The notes under the pieces: generated by a model
Told to the model about the DNA's origin: nothing
The model's input: only the letters and a program-made list of their open reading frames with translations
The model's database searches: none
Made by a program: the position numbers and the translations under genes
DNA from: Brienomyrus brachyistius
Lineage: Eukaryota; Chordata; Actinopteri; Osteoglossiformes; Mormyridae
Length of the DNA stretch: 64,000 nt
Direction: 5' to 3'
Assembly (NCBI RefSeq): GCF_023856365.1
Contig: NC_064542.1
Span: 21,547,838 to 21,611,837 of the forward strand
In this document: positions 30,545 through 43,875 of the stretch, piece after piece
Layout of the letters: every line of letters starts with the position of its first letter
Numbering within the stretch: the stretch's first letter is position 1

Positions 30545-31880
30545 TGGATCTTACTTTTCTCCTCCACAATATATCAGAACCAAATTCCTCACTGCATACT
30601 CAAACTGCTGCTCTTCATTCCCTTCTTCATCACTGGTGCTGGAGTCTGATGGCCCCAATACACTGTGGAGCAATGATGTAGCACCCTTGTGTGAAGTTGC
30701 TGAATTGTCTTGTACACTAGTGGAGGCTACATGTTCACTCTTATCAGGCACCTGCTGCCTTTCTTGCCTTTCGGCATTGAGAGCTATAATTTGAACTGTT
30801 TGGACCCTGAATGCTTCATCAGTTCACAAAAAAAACATAAGTTTTCTGAATCTTCGATCCAGAGCAGAAACAACAGAGACTGGATGGAGTCGGTTTTTGC
30901 TGTCTGGTTGTGATCTATTCATCCACACGAGTCTAAAATAACTGGACTGGTGCAGTTTAAAATTGTTAACATTGTACTGACTTCTGAAGGCCTTGTCCAT
31001 TCAGAAACACAGTAGCAGCTGCATTCAAATGGCTCAAGAGCCTGGCTCAGCTCCTCAGTGATGTTCCACTGTTCAGTTTTCAAATCAAGTGGTGTTTCCC
31101 TTGCTGAGTGACTGTTGAGTCTGACAGTGTAGCAGTTACAGGCCATCTTTGTTCCAGAAGCCAACACAACATGTGGTAAATACTATTCCACCTGGCACTA
31201 GCACCTTGTACCAGCATGGGTTGAGGAGTATCCATTTGTTGCAGCTTATCCTTCAACATGGTGCACACCAGTTTTTTTTTTAGGGGTCAACAAGATATCA
31301 TTCAGCAGCCACACACCAGTGATGGTTGGGTAGCTCTTGAGTGCATTTAGTATCAAAAAAACTGCAATGTGTGACCTGCACGTTGTACTGATGCCCATCT
31401 AGGCTTTTCTGCCAAAATTTTTATTGCTGTAATAACATGTACACTGATATCATGGACAATGACATTGATTATTTTTTTTGGATGAATGTCAAACTTTCAG
31501 CAGCTCCTTAGCAATATTTGCAGCTGTGTGACTCTCATGGGGCATCGTCGTGAGGCTGTATGACTTAATTTCCCAATTCTGCCCAAGGAAATGACAGGTC
31601 ACCCCCAGATACGCCTCTGTAGCTACGGTTGTCCAAATGTCTGTTGTGAATACAATTCTGTCACTTACCTTTAGTCAGTTCTTCAGCTTTTCTTTTACTT
31701 TCCGATACCAGTTCTCCATTAATTTTGCAAAATAGGTTCTTGAAGGAAGATTGTATTTGGGGCCAAAAGTGTGAACCATTTTTGAAACCCTTCATCCCAG
31801 GGGATGAATATCCATGACAAGCACATTTAAAATACCGTCAGTAAAACTCTTTGCCTGCTCAGCTGTACATGGTTGAGTCA
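30545..31880 (-). pseudogene. decayed hAT (ZBED-like) transposase
   Basis: On the minus strand, fragments in different frames follow the order of a hAT transposase. First come words like TTVATEAYLGVTCHFLGQNW (31650-31570 region), then LVQGASARWNSIYHML with LLEQRWPV (31110-31240), then TEQWNITEELSQALEPFE (31020-31080), then an acidic tail with SSTSDEEGNEEQQ (near 30630). ARWNS..ML and W..TEEL..L.PFE are typical of the family. Stops and frameshifts separate the blocks, so it is inactive. Termini were not resolved. Confidence 0.8.
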
Positions 31881-32814
31881 TTTGTATAAAGTAAGTTGTA
31901 CATATCAGATCCTCCTTGAGTTCAGTCTGTATCGTTCTGATGTGTCTTTCAAGTCGAGTCTCTTTTTGTGGGAAGCTAGCTGTCTGGTACTTGGCTTTCT
32001 TTTGGATTTACAAAATATCTATTCCAGATATCAATATTCAAAGTTACTAACGCCTAAACTAAAAACAACGATTGCACTGGATGATTAGTTAGGCCAGTCA
32101 TCATAATTACATTACCGACCCATCGCACGATATACGGACCTCAATGATTTTTCCTGGCCTTGATACTAGCGAACTGTGTTTACATAAGAATGACTGGCCC
32201 CAACATTTCAGTCAATCGTGACACTTACCCTCTTGTCTGCTCTCAGGGTCACAGGTGCAGCTCAGGACTGTTCATACTTCAAGCGCCAATGCTCCGGTCA
32301 AGCTGCTCTTAAAAGTAATGTTTATAAAGTGTGCTATGTCTTAAGAATGAATAAGAATTTTACAAAACTTAGAAAAGGGTTACAATTGTTAATGAAAACA
32401 TTTCCATGAGCTGAAATAAAAGATGCAAAACATAAAATAGAAGCTACTAACGAAATGACAATTAAAAATATTGGTTCCAAAGCCATCTGAGATAAAAACA
32501 AATGTCAAATCCTTCCATTAACATTTTAAAACGTTTAGCTAAAGGAATGATTTGTTTATCTTTGGGCATCTCGTGCAATGAACTTGACCCATAGAAATAG
32601 CCAATGACACTATATTGTAACATTTTGTAGTAGCCAGAAAAATCTACACCTAAATTAAACTGGATTCCAAAAGACAATAAAAAATAATATTAAAGCTCAA
32701 TTAAAAAGAAATCAAAATGATAACACTGACACAAAAACATACATGAATATAAGATGTTCTACTACAAACTTTGTAGTTATCTGGGAGACTTTATAATCCT
32801 GTAGAATTTGGTGA
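31881..32814. other. intergenic, possibly the 5' part of the hAT relic
   Basis: AT-rich sequence after the transposase fragments. An inverted pair ggccagtcat (32091 region) / atgactggcc (32190 region) is present. No gene is recognised. Confidence 0.4.
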
Positions 32815-33012
32815 TTAGTCATCATTATTGACACACCACAGAGTGCACAACAATGAAATGTGTCCTCTAAATTTAACCCATATGTGACATCGTGATGTAG
32901 CAGGCGGCAGCTAATTGGGTGCCTGGGGGTGGTACCTTGCTGGTTGGGGATTCGAACCAGCAGTCTTTCAATTACAAGTGCACTTCCCTAACCATTAAGC
33001 CACCACTGTAGC
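32815..33012 (-). mobile_element. tRNA-derived SINE copy
   Basis: On the minus strand the head reads gtggcttaatggttagggaa, then gctggttcgaatccccaacc (B box). A body with ggtaccacccccaggca and a 3' part with agaggacacatttcattgtt follow. This resembles a SINE common in many teleosts. Confidence 0.8.
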
Positions 33013-36000
33013 AAGAAATCATCTAAATGCCAGTATTTCCGGTCTTTCTGTCAATCATTCTTCAAGTCCGCTGGCCATTTTTGTTATTCTGATCATAGAG
33101 AGTAGAAAAGGTATAGCCTATATACAGTCTTTGGTCTGATTTCCTTCTGACTCGCTGTTACTGTTGCCGTGTCCAGTGAACAATCATGGTTTGTGTCACT
33201 GAGCAGGGCAGTAAAACTGGGTTGGTAGGGTATTGCCTGTAAAGGAGATTATTCTCTATACCGCTGTGCCAGATGTTTAATATATAATGCAATTTTTGTT
33301 AAGAGCCTGAGAATCTATTTCGTGTATTTTTTGTTTGTGTAGTTCTTTTTTTATTTTTAATTTATTTAGAATTTTTTTTTTGACATTCCAATTTCTTAAG
33401 AATTCTTAAGAATTAAAAGTTAATTGAAAGGGTGTATTTGCATTATTATGCTATTATATTATCATTACATCGGTGGCAAAAATGATCATAATCATTCTTT
33501 CAATTAATATGAGTAAAAGAATGTTCAAAGTAGAAAGTCATCACAATCCTGTAAGCCAGAGTGCATGTACTTGCAATCCTGCATTCTAAACTTTCAGTGC
33601 AAGCTACTAATATTCTAACGTTAGGGATATTAGCTTGTTTACAGAATTACTTTGAATGGAGAAGGGAAAAAGCCAAAGTATATGGATTTGTTCTTAAACA
33701 CAGTATGGGTCATTCACACAAATTAATTTCGTAACATATCAGTTTTCTACAATTTTTTCAATACTTATATTATCGTTTAAAATGTCGATTTTGCCTCTGG
33801 GGTTAGTTAGTTGTGGTGTAAAACAACTGACAATACAAAACAACTGTAGAATTGAACGCATACATAATTATAATTATTGATTGTTTATTGTGGGTTACTT
33901 GAAATAAAGTTGAAAGATTTAAAAACGTTGTATCTAGCTTTGTGTTATTTGATCGTAAAACTGAAATGATTGTGCCTATTTAGGGAAAACGGTTGAGGAT
34001 CATTAAATCAAAGCTATGAAAGACATTTTAATATAGGCCTACCTAATAAGGTAATGTCAATTGCTCTGCATAAAATGTAAATACTGTATTTCATTCGTCG
34101 ATGGGTTCTCATGTTTGGGAGAATGACCAAATGTAGGCTACCGCTATACTTCCATTTTCAAAATAAAAGGGGTTTCTGTGGATTTCAGCTACGATCGCAA
34201 TGTAAGTTAAAGATGTTCCACATTTTGCTTATTGCCAAAATCGCTGTAGGCCTAACCCCCTTTTCTTGTTTGATGAATTAATTAAAACCCTGGCTTCTTA
34301 TTCAGGCTGTGCATGCCGGGTGTGACTGCACTGATGAGGGGAGAATATGCGCGACTCAAAAGTGTGTAACCGTCTAACGGCCTTTTCTCACTTAAACGCC
34401 TGATGGCAGAATAGACCCCTAAAGTACTACAGTAGGTGGTTTCAGAATTACATCTAGGACTCGCAACATTTAGGTAAAAGCATATTTATTTGGTTTTTAC
34501 ATTTCCGGTTGATCCATCCAGTACTTCTGGAAATTGTACAGGTTGGTGAGTATGCAAGAAGTACAGATTATGTAGGCGAAGCAGGTGACGGAGCTGTCTG
34601 GGAAATCAATGCTGTCATTCTGACTGCCCCTCTTTGTAGTTTAACAGATGCTTTGCGTCATCGCAAATTTGTCATGTGCTACTGGGTTATTGCTCTTATG
34701 TTCTGCTTAGTCTATAAAGTGAAAGAGACACCAACAAGCTAGCTAGACTGCCTCGGATTCTCTAGTGCATTCTGAAATCTCTTGATTTACCTGCTTTCCA
34801 TTTAGAATAGAGTAAAAACACCACAATAAGAACAGTATGACCCTGAAAACATTAATAGCTGAATTGCTGGACCTGCCTTCCTAGCCTGTGATGTGTGTGT
34901 TAAGCCTAGTACTTTGTCTCACCAAGGATAGAAAAATTATGAAAATATGATAATTTAGTGAGGGGCGGGCTAACTTCTCTTGGGGCTCTAGGCTGACATG
35001 GGTGGGGGGGGGGCCCTAAGTGGGCCATTTGAGTTATTTTTTGGAGCCGAAAGAGAAATGAGAGGGAATTAAAAATGATGAAATATCAGTAATATGCTAA
35101 TCAAAGGACGGGGTGCCAACATTAAACCTTACTGATCAGGGTGGGGGTGGGAGTGCTTTTGATCCCCCATTGTGCTTATACCGATGGGGGATCAATTAAC
35201 AAATCAATTGGGGATCAACTGGCAAAATGTAAGATTTATTATTATAAATTGTAATATTTTAACCAAAACTGTATATAAATGAATCCTGTGGCAGCTTGGC
35301 TCCAGTGGTTACAGAAAATGGATGGATGGATGTAATATAAATGGTTTGTCGTGGACATTTAATCTATGTATTTTGTTACTAAAAAAAAGAAGGTTGAGAT
35401 CAGCAGGGGGTCCATAGAGTGCGTAGCTCAATGAATGGATTCTTATCCAGAGCGACTCACGTAACTTTATAAAGTATAAGTCCTGTTGTGAGTGATCAGA
35501 TCACGCCTATCATCCTCCTTCACTAATATTCTGGGCTATCCGTCATGTGTCTGGCATGCTGAGGAAATGTAAATGACAACTAATTGAATGTTAGTTAAAG
35601 TGACAACCAAAGTCTGGGTGCTTCCCAGTATGCGCACTCGACTGTACTTGCGCTCCTCTCTACCCGTTTTATGTTATTTTCCATTGCCACGTACCAGTTC
35701 CAATACTGAAAAACAGAAGTACAGAGGACGGTAGATATTCCCAGATGTCATTCTTCCCCCACCACGAATATCAAGGATGCATTGGTTGCATTTTTGCCAA
35801 ATGTGACCAGTCTCCTGATTCATTGCACCCCAAAGTTTGAACTTGGGAGGCAAGTTAGCAAGACCGGTCTTGTCAAGACCGCTGATATGATCTTTGCATT
35901 CTTGGTATTGAGAAACTCCCTCTTTCATCATGGGTATCTACTGCGAATGTCTGCAAAAAGCCAGTACAGCTGAAGGTAAACTATGTCCATTTTTCGAGTG

Positions 36001-39000
36001 AAACATTCAAGATTAGCATTATTGCCAATATTAGGTGGTGCTATACTGTAGTTTAATTTGATTATCAAGATTCCTCAGCTTGTATTTTCTGGTGGAAGTG
36101 TACAGTATGAATCCTGATTTGCCTGGTACGGCAACTGCACTTGCAACATCAATAGCTGAGGTAGCAGGATAAAGGGTAATGCTAGTGCGGTAGAGGAAAC
36201 CTAGCCGCAGTGACAATGCTTTAGGCTTGGCGGCCTTTCTTGTATTAAGCAATTGTTATATTTCATTCCTGTTTTTCGCTTCAGAGTGAAATTTCATCAG
36301 CTGCCTGGCTCTGCACCTCTCCTTCACACTCTGGTGTCCAGGTTCCCGCAGTGCTGTTGTGTGGTGCAAAGACACACCTATATGGGGTATATTTAAGCAG
36401 AGCATGAGGCAGAGTTTTGAACTCTGAACTTATTAAGAAAAAAAGGAGCTTTTGGGTGCAATCACCCGTGTGGTAACTCTATAGTGCCATTGTTCACCAT
36501 CTAGCGCTTTGCCATTGTGGTGAACCCTACACTAATTATTCAGCTGACCCAGGCTGGATGACATGACCTAGGCCTTCCCCAGAAGAGCGGCCGTTGTTGC
36601 AATGAAAGGATATTCACTATCGTGCTAGTCATACAGATCATGCAAATGTGTCACGATTCAGTCAAAAACAGTCTTCTTCAGTCCTTTTGAAACGTGGGGG
36701 CCAGTGTTTTAAATGCATCTCCCATGTGTACCTGGTTGTTTGCACTGACGGCTGCCTCGTGGATCTCAACACACACTGTCAAGCAAAATAAAGAAGAAAA
36801 CTTAAATTACGGGAATAACTGTCAGCCATTGTTATGTTTTGTTACAAATGCATAACAAACACAATAAATAAATAAATCCACTTGTCCAAAGCAGGGTCAT
36901 GTGTTACTTCAGAGACACTTTAGACAATTTGTTTTTCTTTAATATTTTTATTAGTGTGCCTACCCTTTCATTTTTATAGAGGTCTTACATATGCAGTTAA
37001 ATTGTCATAACTTATTTCTGCAGCACTTTGCATTGTATTAATTTGTGTGTTTATTATGGAGGGTGTTTTACGACAATATGCAATAAATAATCATGTCATT
37101 TAAACGATTATTTAAATTACAATTTAAATTTCCATTTAAATCATTATTTATAAACATGTCGTGTGAATGATTGTTTAAATTATTTAGACAATCGTTTTTT
37201 TAAATTACACCTGAAATGATACCAGCAGTATACAAATGATAAATATTAACTTATTGAATATTGTCACAAAACACCTTCCATAGATAATACCTGCTTGGTT
37301 CAGCAATTTGTTCATTTAATTCACGTGGAGGTTTGGGAACGAGGCACAAATGTCATGACGGGTTTGGAGAAATAAAGCAAAGATGCTGATGCATCCTCAC
37401 TTGTTCTATTTTCGATCCTTGTCGTCTCCCAAAAAGTGCATAGTTGGTAGACAGATGATACTCATTGCATTTAAAGGTGAGATATGCATTCAATAAGGAC
37501 ACCAATGAAGTGGCTAACATACTGTGTGGCTCACTAGCACAACCTTGAGGAGATTCATTGAGACTTGAACACGAGACTTATCAATGAAGCTATTAATACG
37601 GAATGAAAACAAAATACACATTGATTTCTTAAAATAAGATTTTTAATATTACTTATTATCATAAAGATATATTTACACACTTTACAGAAATAGAAAATAA
37701 AAACACAAAGCTACACATGAAAGGAAAAAATAAAATAGGTACTCCAAGAGCTAAAGCTTATTTTTTATAAATTAGAAACCAAAATGTCATATGTACACAG
37801 TATTTCAACCATTTGATACACTTGTTTTATTTACTTTTATTTTTTTTTGTCCTGTTTAACATCAAAATGGACACGTGGACTGTACATTTGGCCTATATTG
37901 ATCATTGTGAGCAGATCCTTTAAAACAGGAGTGAGACAGTTTGAGGAATACAACATGAGCTGTGCTATTTTCTGTCTATAAGTCAGTAATACTGATAGCG
38001 GACTGGCTGATGGGTATGAATATTCTATATTTCTCTGTATTCTGTGGATTCTGATGGTGGACTGACTGCCGCAGATCTGGAGGACACTGTAGGGCCGTGA
38101 GAGAATTTTATATTGCACATCCAGTGAGTTTGAGAGAGCTGGATTTGTTTACATGCAGTTTTCTGTTTTATGGCTTTCTTCGTGGTTGTATAGACGTAGC
38201 AGTGCTGACGATCGCCCAGCCCACAGGCTCGCATAAATTCGCCAGATCAGATTTCAGAAGCTTGAGCCTGCAGAGGCTATTCTACATACTTTATGACAGG
38301 TCTTTCAGAAGCAAGCAAAGCAAATTTGTCTCATGCAAGCCGTTTCCTCTTTCCTTGGGTAGGATAAACCCATAGTATAAAGCAACAGAAATTGACTAAA
38401 GCTCTAATAGGTTGCGACAGCACCACCCAAGATAAAAAAAGTAAGACTTTATTGATTCTCTCAGTCGATGGATCTACAACCAAGAGCAGCACGAAAGCAT
38501 GACCTACATCTCTGACATCATTAGTCCGTTGTTACCGCTGCTATCTCAGTTTTCCCCTGCTGTCAAATCCAGTCAGCTTACTACTTAAATTCCCCAACTT
38601 CCTCCTCACCAAATACACATTAATTACAACTGAACAACAGCTGAACAAATTGATACAAATTCTTTAAATATATTTGAGAATTAAAATACTAAGTGCATAG
38701 GAAGGTCACGCAAAAATCTTACACTGTATCTTACAACGAAGGAGAAAATAACAGAAAAAAACTAAATATGAGAATTCTTTCATTTGTGTAAGTTCTCCCA
38801 AGAAAGGCCATTATGGTTTGTCACTTGGAGTATAATATATCACATTAACCTAAATATGGGCATGTTTGTCTGTTTAACCAAGGAGCAGTATGATCCTGAT
38901 TTGTGGGTTATATGTTGTGGAACTATAATGAAAAATATAACTTTTCAGACTCTGAAGAAGCTTTGCACAAGTCAGATAATAATCAGGTGAACTATACTCT

Positions 39001-40197
39001 ATAAGAAATTTGTATAGGATTTATTTTCTTGCAGCATATTGGAATTGCAAAAGTGCAGTATCACATTCATACAGAGGTTTTATCGCAAATCCAAATGGTC
39101 GGTGTTGGGAAATTTGCTTTTGACATGACGGTATTTTGTGCACAGTTTGACACAAATGTGAGACTTTGGGTTTGTGATATTTGGCTTTTGGTGAAATACC
39201 CTACAGATTTGTAGAGCCATATAAATACAATTTACAATTTACTTTACTATCGTTTATGTTGACTGGCTTGCCTCTCTTAATGGGTAGCTCAGCTGGTTTA
39301 GATGGTGAAGATACATTCAAGAAACAGAGTGCTGATACAGACTTTGCTGGGCACCTTACTGGCCCGTTCCCAAGAGCTGGGGTCCAGTTACCCCTCTCTA
39401 AACCACCTGCCCTACCCCAAAGGAAGCAAGACCTTGCTTATTCCCTAAGGTCACATGGACAATTAAGACATTCGACTGGTGAACAACAGAACAGAGTAAT
39501 TTCCTTGTTCTTTCAAAAAAGTTAGACAAATATAGTGAGACAAATTGTTAGCACTCACTCTATCGCTAAGTGAAAATCTTTGTCGAATAGCACTTCTGAA
39601 TATGCTTTAAAGAGCTCACTGCACTGGAGACGTTAGCGTTTGAGGGCATACCTATTGTTAGATTTTTCGAAAGATAAATGCTGAGAGAATGCTATAAAGT
39701 CTGAAATAAACTAGATTGCAGCCTGAGTTTTCACAAACAGTCCTGTAAAAGAAGCAGGGTGAAAGAACCCGTTAGGAGATGGCAGGCAGACTGAATGCTG
39801 ATGTGGTTTAATTGGCTTTACAAGCTGTGTGCGTCTGTCTTGTGAATGGTTATGTCTAACAGGTGAGAGGTGGTGGACGAGGCCCCCTGCCATGAGAGCT
39901 CAGAGTCTTAATGACCAGCTTTAGGCATTCTTGGGGAAGCCCGTATGAGAAAGATTAGCCAAAGGATGTAAGGATTGTGATGATACGTGTCAACACCACC
40001 TGTGCTGTGAAACTGAAGCTGGAAAGCAACGATAACACACCAAAGAATAGTAGTGGTTGACAAGAACTGTATCTTTGCAGATAGCTAGCAGTGTATACAC
40101 AGGCAGGGACATATACTGAATAAGTATACATACATATCAATATATATATATAGTGTGTGTGTGTTTGTGTGTGTGCGAGGGTGTGTGTGAGCTGGTA
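33013..40197. other. AT-rich intergenic spacer, no gene seen
   Basis: About 7 kb with only short, non-matching open frames. It contains a 20-bp perfect palindrome ttcttaagaattcttaagaa (33393-33412) and a short V-SINE-like tail fragment with ggatggatggatg near 35315-35335. Runs of atttaaat-like words occur around 37090-37200. No CDS, RNA gene or intact element is recognised. Confidence 0.5.
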
Positions 40198-40438
40198 TAC
40201 CTATCTTTATGGGGACACAATGTCCCCATAACGTGATAAATATCCATTTTTTTTTCCCTTATGGGGACCGGTTTCCTGGTCCCCATAAGGTAAATCTCTA
40301 TTTTATAAAAATCAGTGACTGCTGATTGCTTGGTTACTTATGGTTATGGTTAGGGCAGGGTGGGGGGTTAAGGTTGTCATAGTTAGCGTTAGCATTTTTC
40401 CCATAGAAGTGAATGAGCGGTCCCCATAAGGATAGGTA
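40198..40438. mobile_element. 241-bp MITE built of alternating inverted motifs
   Basis: The left end tacctatctttatggggac and the reverse complement of the right end tacctatccttatggggac match at 18 of 19 positions. Inside are two further hairpins of the same word: ttatggggaca/tgtccccataa with a 3-nt loop (40207-40231) and ccttatggggacc/ggtccccataagg with an 8-nt loop (40257-40290). It lies between two (TG)n tracts. Similar sequence is common in fish genomes; it has no coding capacity. Confidence 0.8.
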
Positions 40439-41714
40439 ATTACTGACGTGTGTGTGTGTGTGTGTGTGTGTGTTTGTGTATATATAGTGTTTCATAAAGA
40501 ATAAAGACTCAGATATAGGCTTCTATCACAGCACCCTGAGGAAATAAAATTTAAAAGAAAAACAGTAAGAAATTCCAGTATGATATAAAGGCATAGCTTC
40601 CCATCAATCATAAGTCACAGTCCATTCTACACCAGGGGAATCCAGCCTGGTACCAGCTGGTCAGAAAAAGAGTGCATTGTGGGTAGGCTGGATACAGTCG
40701 CTTGTCTACCGAGCTGTCAAAGGGACGGCTTTGATAAAGGTTTTTTTGGTGTAATACTATCCAGCTATCGGTTTCCTGCATTTTGCAGATGACCTGTATG
40801 GCTGCGCATTTAGATGTTTCTTTAAGTACCTTTTTTAATGCTTGTGTCGGTATCAGTATTTTGAGACTTTTCAGAAGAGGTAACCTGTCTATTTTCCGGC
40901 AGCATATTGCGGAGCAGATCGTTATTTGGCACTTGATTAAAAGGGCAGGTTTTCTGCAGGATATGCAGCCTGCCCCAGCCAGTGAACAGTCGTATGTGAG
41001 AGTGCTCCTAGATACCTAGATGTGTTGGAGCAGCTGCTGAAGGCTGCAGGGGTGGGGAAGGCGACAACGGTTCAGGGTTCCAGAACAGAGGGCTGCAGAC
41101 AGAATTCCACGTGGGACCATGCATCAGGACCCTCCAGAAAGATTCCTGCAACCCAGGAGTTAATTGGCTGTTTAAGTGAGTCGCTTTTGGTCGAAGTGAC
41201 TTCTGAATGAATGAGTAAAGGTTGACGCAAATGGCAAAATGTCTGGCTGAGTGCACAGTTTTGTGATAATATAATGGAATTGTTCGGAATTCACTTTAAA
41301 TTTACTTTACATCAGAATAATTACACATACAGAGCAGTAATTACAATATTAACGAAACTTGTGACAGCCTTAATTCTTTTTTGATTTCTGTTCAGAGAGA
41401 AGTATTGGAACAAGTACTGTATGAACTGACAGTCACATCTGGGTGCCAAGATCGAACCCAGTTTTCACTGCCCGATTTTACCCACCTCGACTACCGCCAC
41501 GCATTCCATTAGCAATGGCAAAAATGGCAGCATAACATTGCAATTAATGGCCATGATAACTGGAGATAGCGGGAATATCACACCTTAGAGAAGTGTCTGA
41601 TACTTCAAGACTAAAATGGTCTGGACCAGACTCCACACAGGCCACACGTCATGCAAAGTGTGTGGCACTCGGGAGATGGCAATAAAGGGCCTCTGAAAAG
41701 CAAGTGAGAATAAC

Positions 41715-41732
41715 AGAGAGGGAGAGAGAGAC

Positions 41733-41766
<34 letters not shown>
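41715..41766. repeat. (GA)n microsatellite
   Basis: A near-pure AG dinucleotide tract with a few interruptions (gggag, acat). Confidence 0.95.
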
Positions 41767-41771
<5 letters not shown>

Positions 41772-43713
41772 TGCAAAACAGAGAATCAGGCAGCTTTGGG
41801 CTGCATGCCCATCTCTTCTTACCCACCCCCCTCCCCTCTCATTTCTTTGCAGAGCTGTGGGTGAGTAGCTTTTCCTGCTTTCTGGACAGATGAAGAGTTG
41901 CGAGAAGAACCAGGAGGCCCCTTGGACGTGTCTCCACTGGCTGGGTTAGCCTGGGCCCCCTTTGCACCCCCCCGAGGCAAAGGAAGAGCTTAGAAATCAG
42001 GACCTGGGGGGAGGGGCTTCTTACCAATGTCTGCAGAAAAGGAAAAAAAAAAAGATATTATCAGGGAATTGCATTCATGATTAAGACAGTGTGGTTGAGA
42101 TTCTTTGGGCTTTTCTGTGCTTTTAATGGGGTCTCATGAGAAGCTTAGAAAAGCAATGACAGTCGACTATAAAAGTCTGGTAGGATGACCAAAACATGCA
42201 CATGCTTTCAGGAATTTTGACACGATAAAGGCACCAAGTTTAGATGAATACGAGGGGTAGATATTGCAATACTAATAAAGCAAAAAGGAAATTTATCCAA
42301 AACAAACTATAGCGAAGTGGAATTCGTTATCTACCAACAGAGTCTGTCAAGTTGGTGGTGTTGCCACAAGTCGTGCCAGTAGACAAATCACTTTCTTTTG
42401 CTCAATATTGTCTCTATGGAATGCAAAATAATTCCATACAGCAGAAGACATGTGTTTTTGTGACCAGTTCTTGTTATCTTTTCATTTTTTGCTACATTTC
42501 TCACAGATGCACCTCACAGCCTGAGTGAGTCTGATGGCAAGGATCATGGTTATGATTGTATACGTGACGAATTTTATCACCAAGATTTCAAAATGCCAGA
42601 ATAGAATTGCTTTTGAGAGTACTGTCCATGCACTGCATGCCACAGTATAATGCCTGGATGCTATGATGGTAAATTAGATACTGCCCAAGCCTAATCTCAA
42701 CCCAGCTGACTATTGTCTTTGTGATGTGACAATTGCATGTGTATAATATTGCCTACGGCATAATAACAATGGCTTGGAGTGCTGTAGGTTTGAGGGTCTT
42801 CTATTGTCAGAAGAATTAATGTATAACAGACATTGTGACATAAACCATATATTTACCAAAGGCTGCCAGCCCAGCTTCACAATAGGATTTAAGTCACTTG
42901 ATGTAGTTCGAGAATTTGGTCAGAGCAGAAGATAAACCATAAAATGAGCCAAAAATAAGAGTTTCTAGAAAGGGAATCACAAATAAATGAATATCATGGC
43001 CTTGTTTTGACTGAAGTGAGGTTTTTGAAGTTGCAGTGCATTTCTCTGAGCCATTGCTCTTTATTGAGCTACACACCTTCCCTCAACATCCCTCATCGTG
43101 CAGGAACATTCCTGCAGTGAAAACAAGCATTTGACCGCTGAGCTGAGAGAGAACGTTCTCCATCTTGGATATTGTAGAATAAGAATTATGGGATATCTAC
43201 CTGTTTTGAGTCATGGAAAGGGCCCCATTAATTTACGCAAGCCTTTGTTTAGTATGTGCCTGTTCACAGTGTCATATATTGAACCCACAGGAAAATTAGC
43301 TGCTTGGCTATTCATAATTCTGCTTCTCAGCCTTACTGTCACTTGCCTGCTGTTTGTCACCAGAGCTGTTGCTCACAGACTGGAGATCAAAATGATTGGA
43401 AGAGCATTTATGGGCGGCAGGATTTTAGCTCTGCTGCTGCTAGCTGGTGTCAAGGGTCTGGATCAGGCTGTGAATTTTCCGTTTCATTGCTCAGTGAAAA
43501 ACATGCCTGTTGTGTCTGGTAATTTTGAATGCAGCTTCTCAGTTCTCTGCTTATTTTGTCGATTTTTGTAAATCACTGGGATGGTTTCATTTGTGCCTTT
43601 TGTCATAGCGTACTTTATCTGATAAAGGACTCTAGTGTGTGGTGTATGTGTTCAATGGAAAGAAATGTCTGTAAGAATATTCCTTATGACTCTGCCTGGG
43701 ATATGTGGTCAGA

Positions 43714-43766
43714 GGATGGATGGATGCATGGATGGATGGATGAGTGGGTGGATGGAAGGATGGGTG
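43714..43766. repeat. (GGAT)n tract
   Basis: Imperfect ggat/tgga repeats resembling the V-SINE tail, but with no SINE body beside them. Confidence 0.85.
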
Positions 43767-43875
43767 TACGATACTCAGGCAAAACCAAGCAAATTTTGTA
43801 AGGCCATGAAAGGTTGCATGAAAATGATAAGGTCACTGTGATGCTTTGGAGTTCAGTTGGTAAGCAATGCAAAAA

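Larger units (their letters stand above)
40439..43875. other. intergenic, no gene seen
   Basis: It contains a (TG)n run near 40448-40474 and the simple repeats listed at 41715-41766 and 43714-43766. The 157-codon open frame at 43098-43571 shows no recognised domain and no supporting context. Confidence 0.5.

Noticed and set aside
43098..43571. 157-codon open frame as a novel membrane protein gene
   Set aside because: It is hydrophobic in places, but there is no family resemblance, no splice context and no composition shift from neutral intergenic DNA. The length is plausible by chance in 64 kb.
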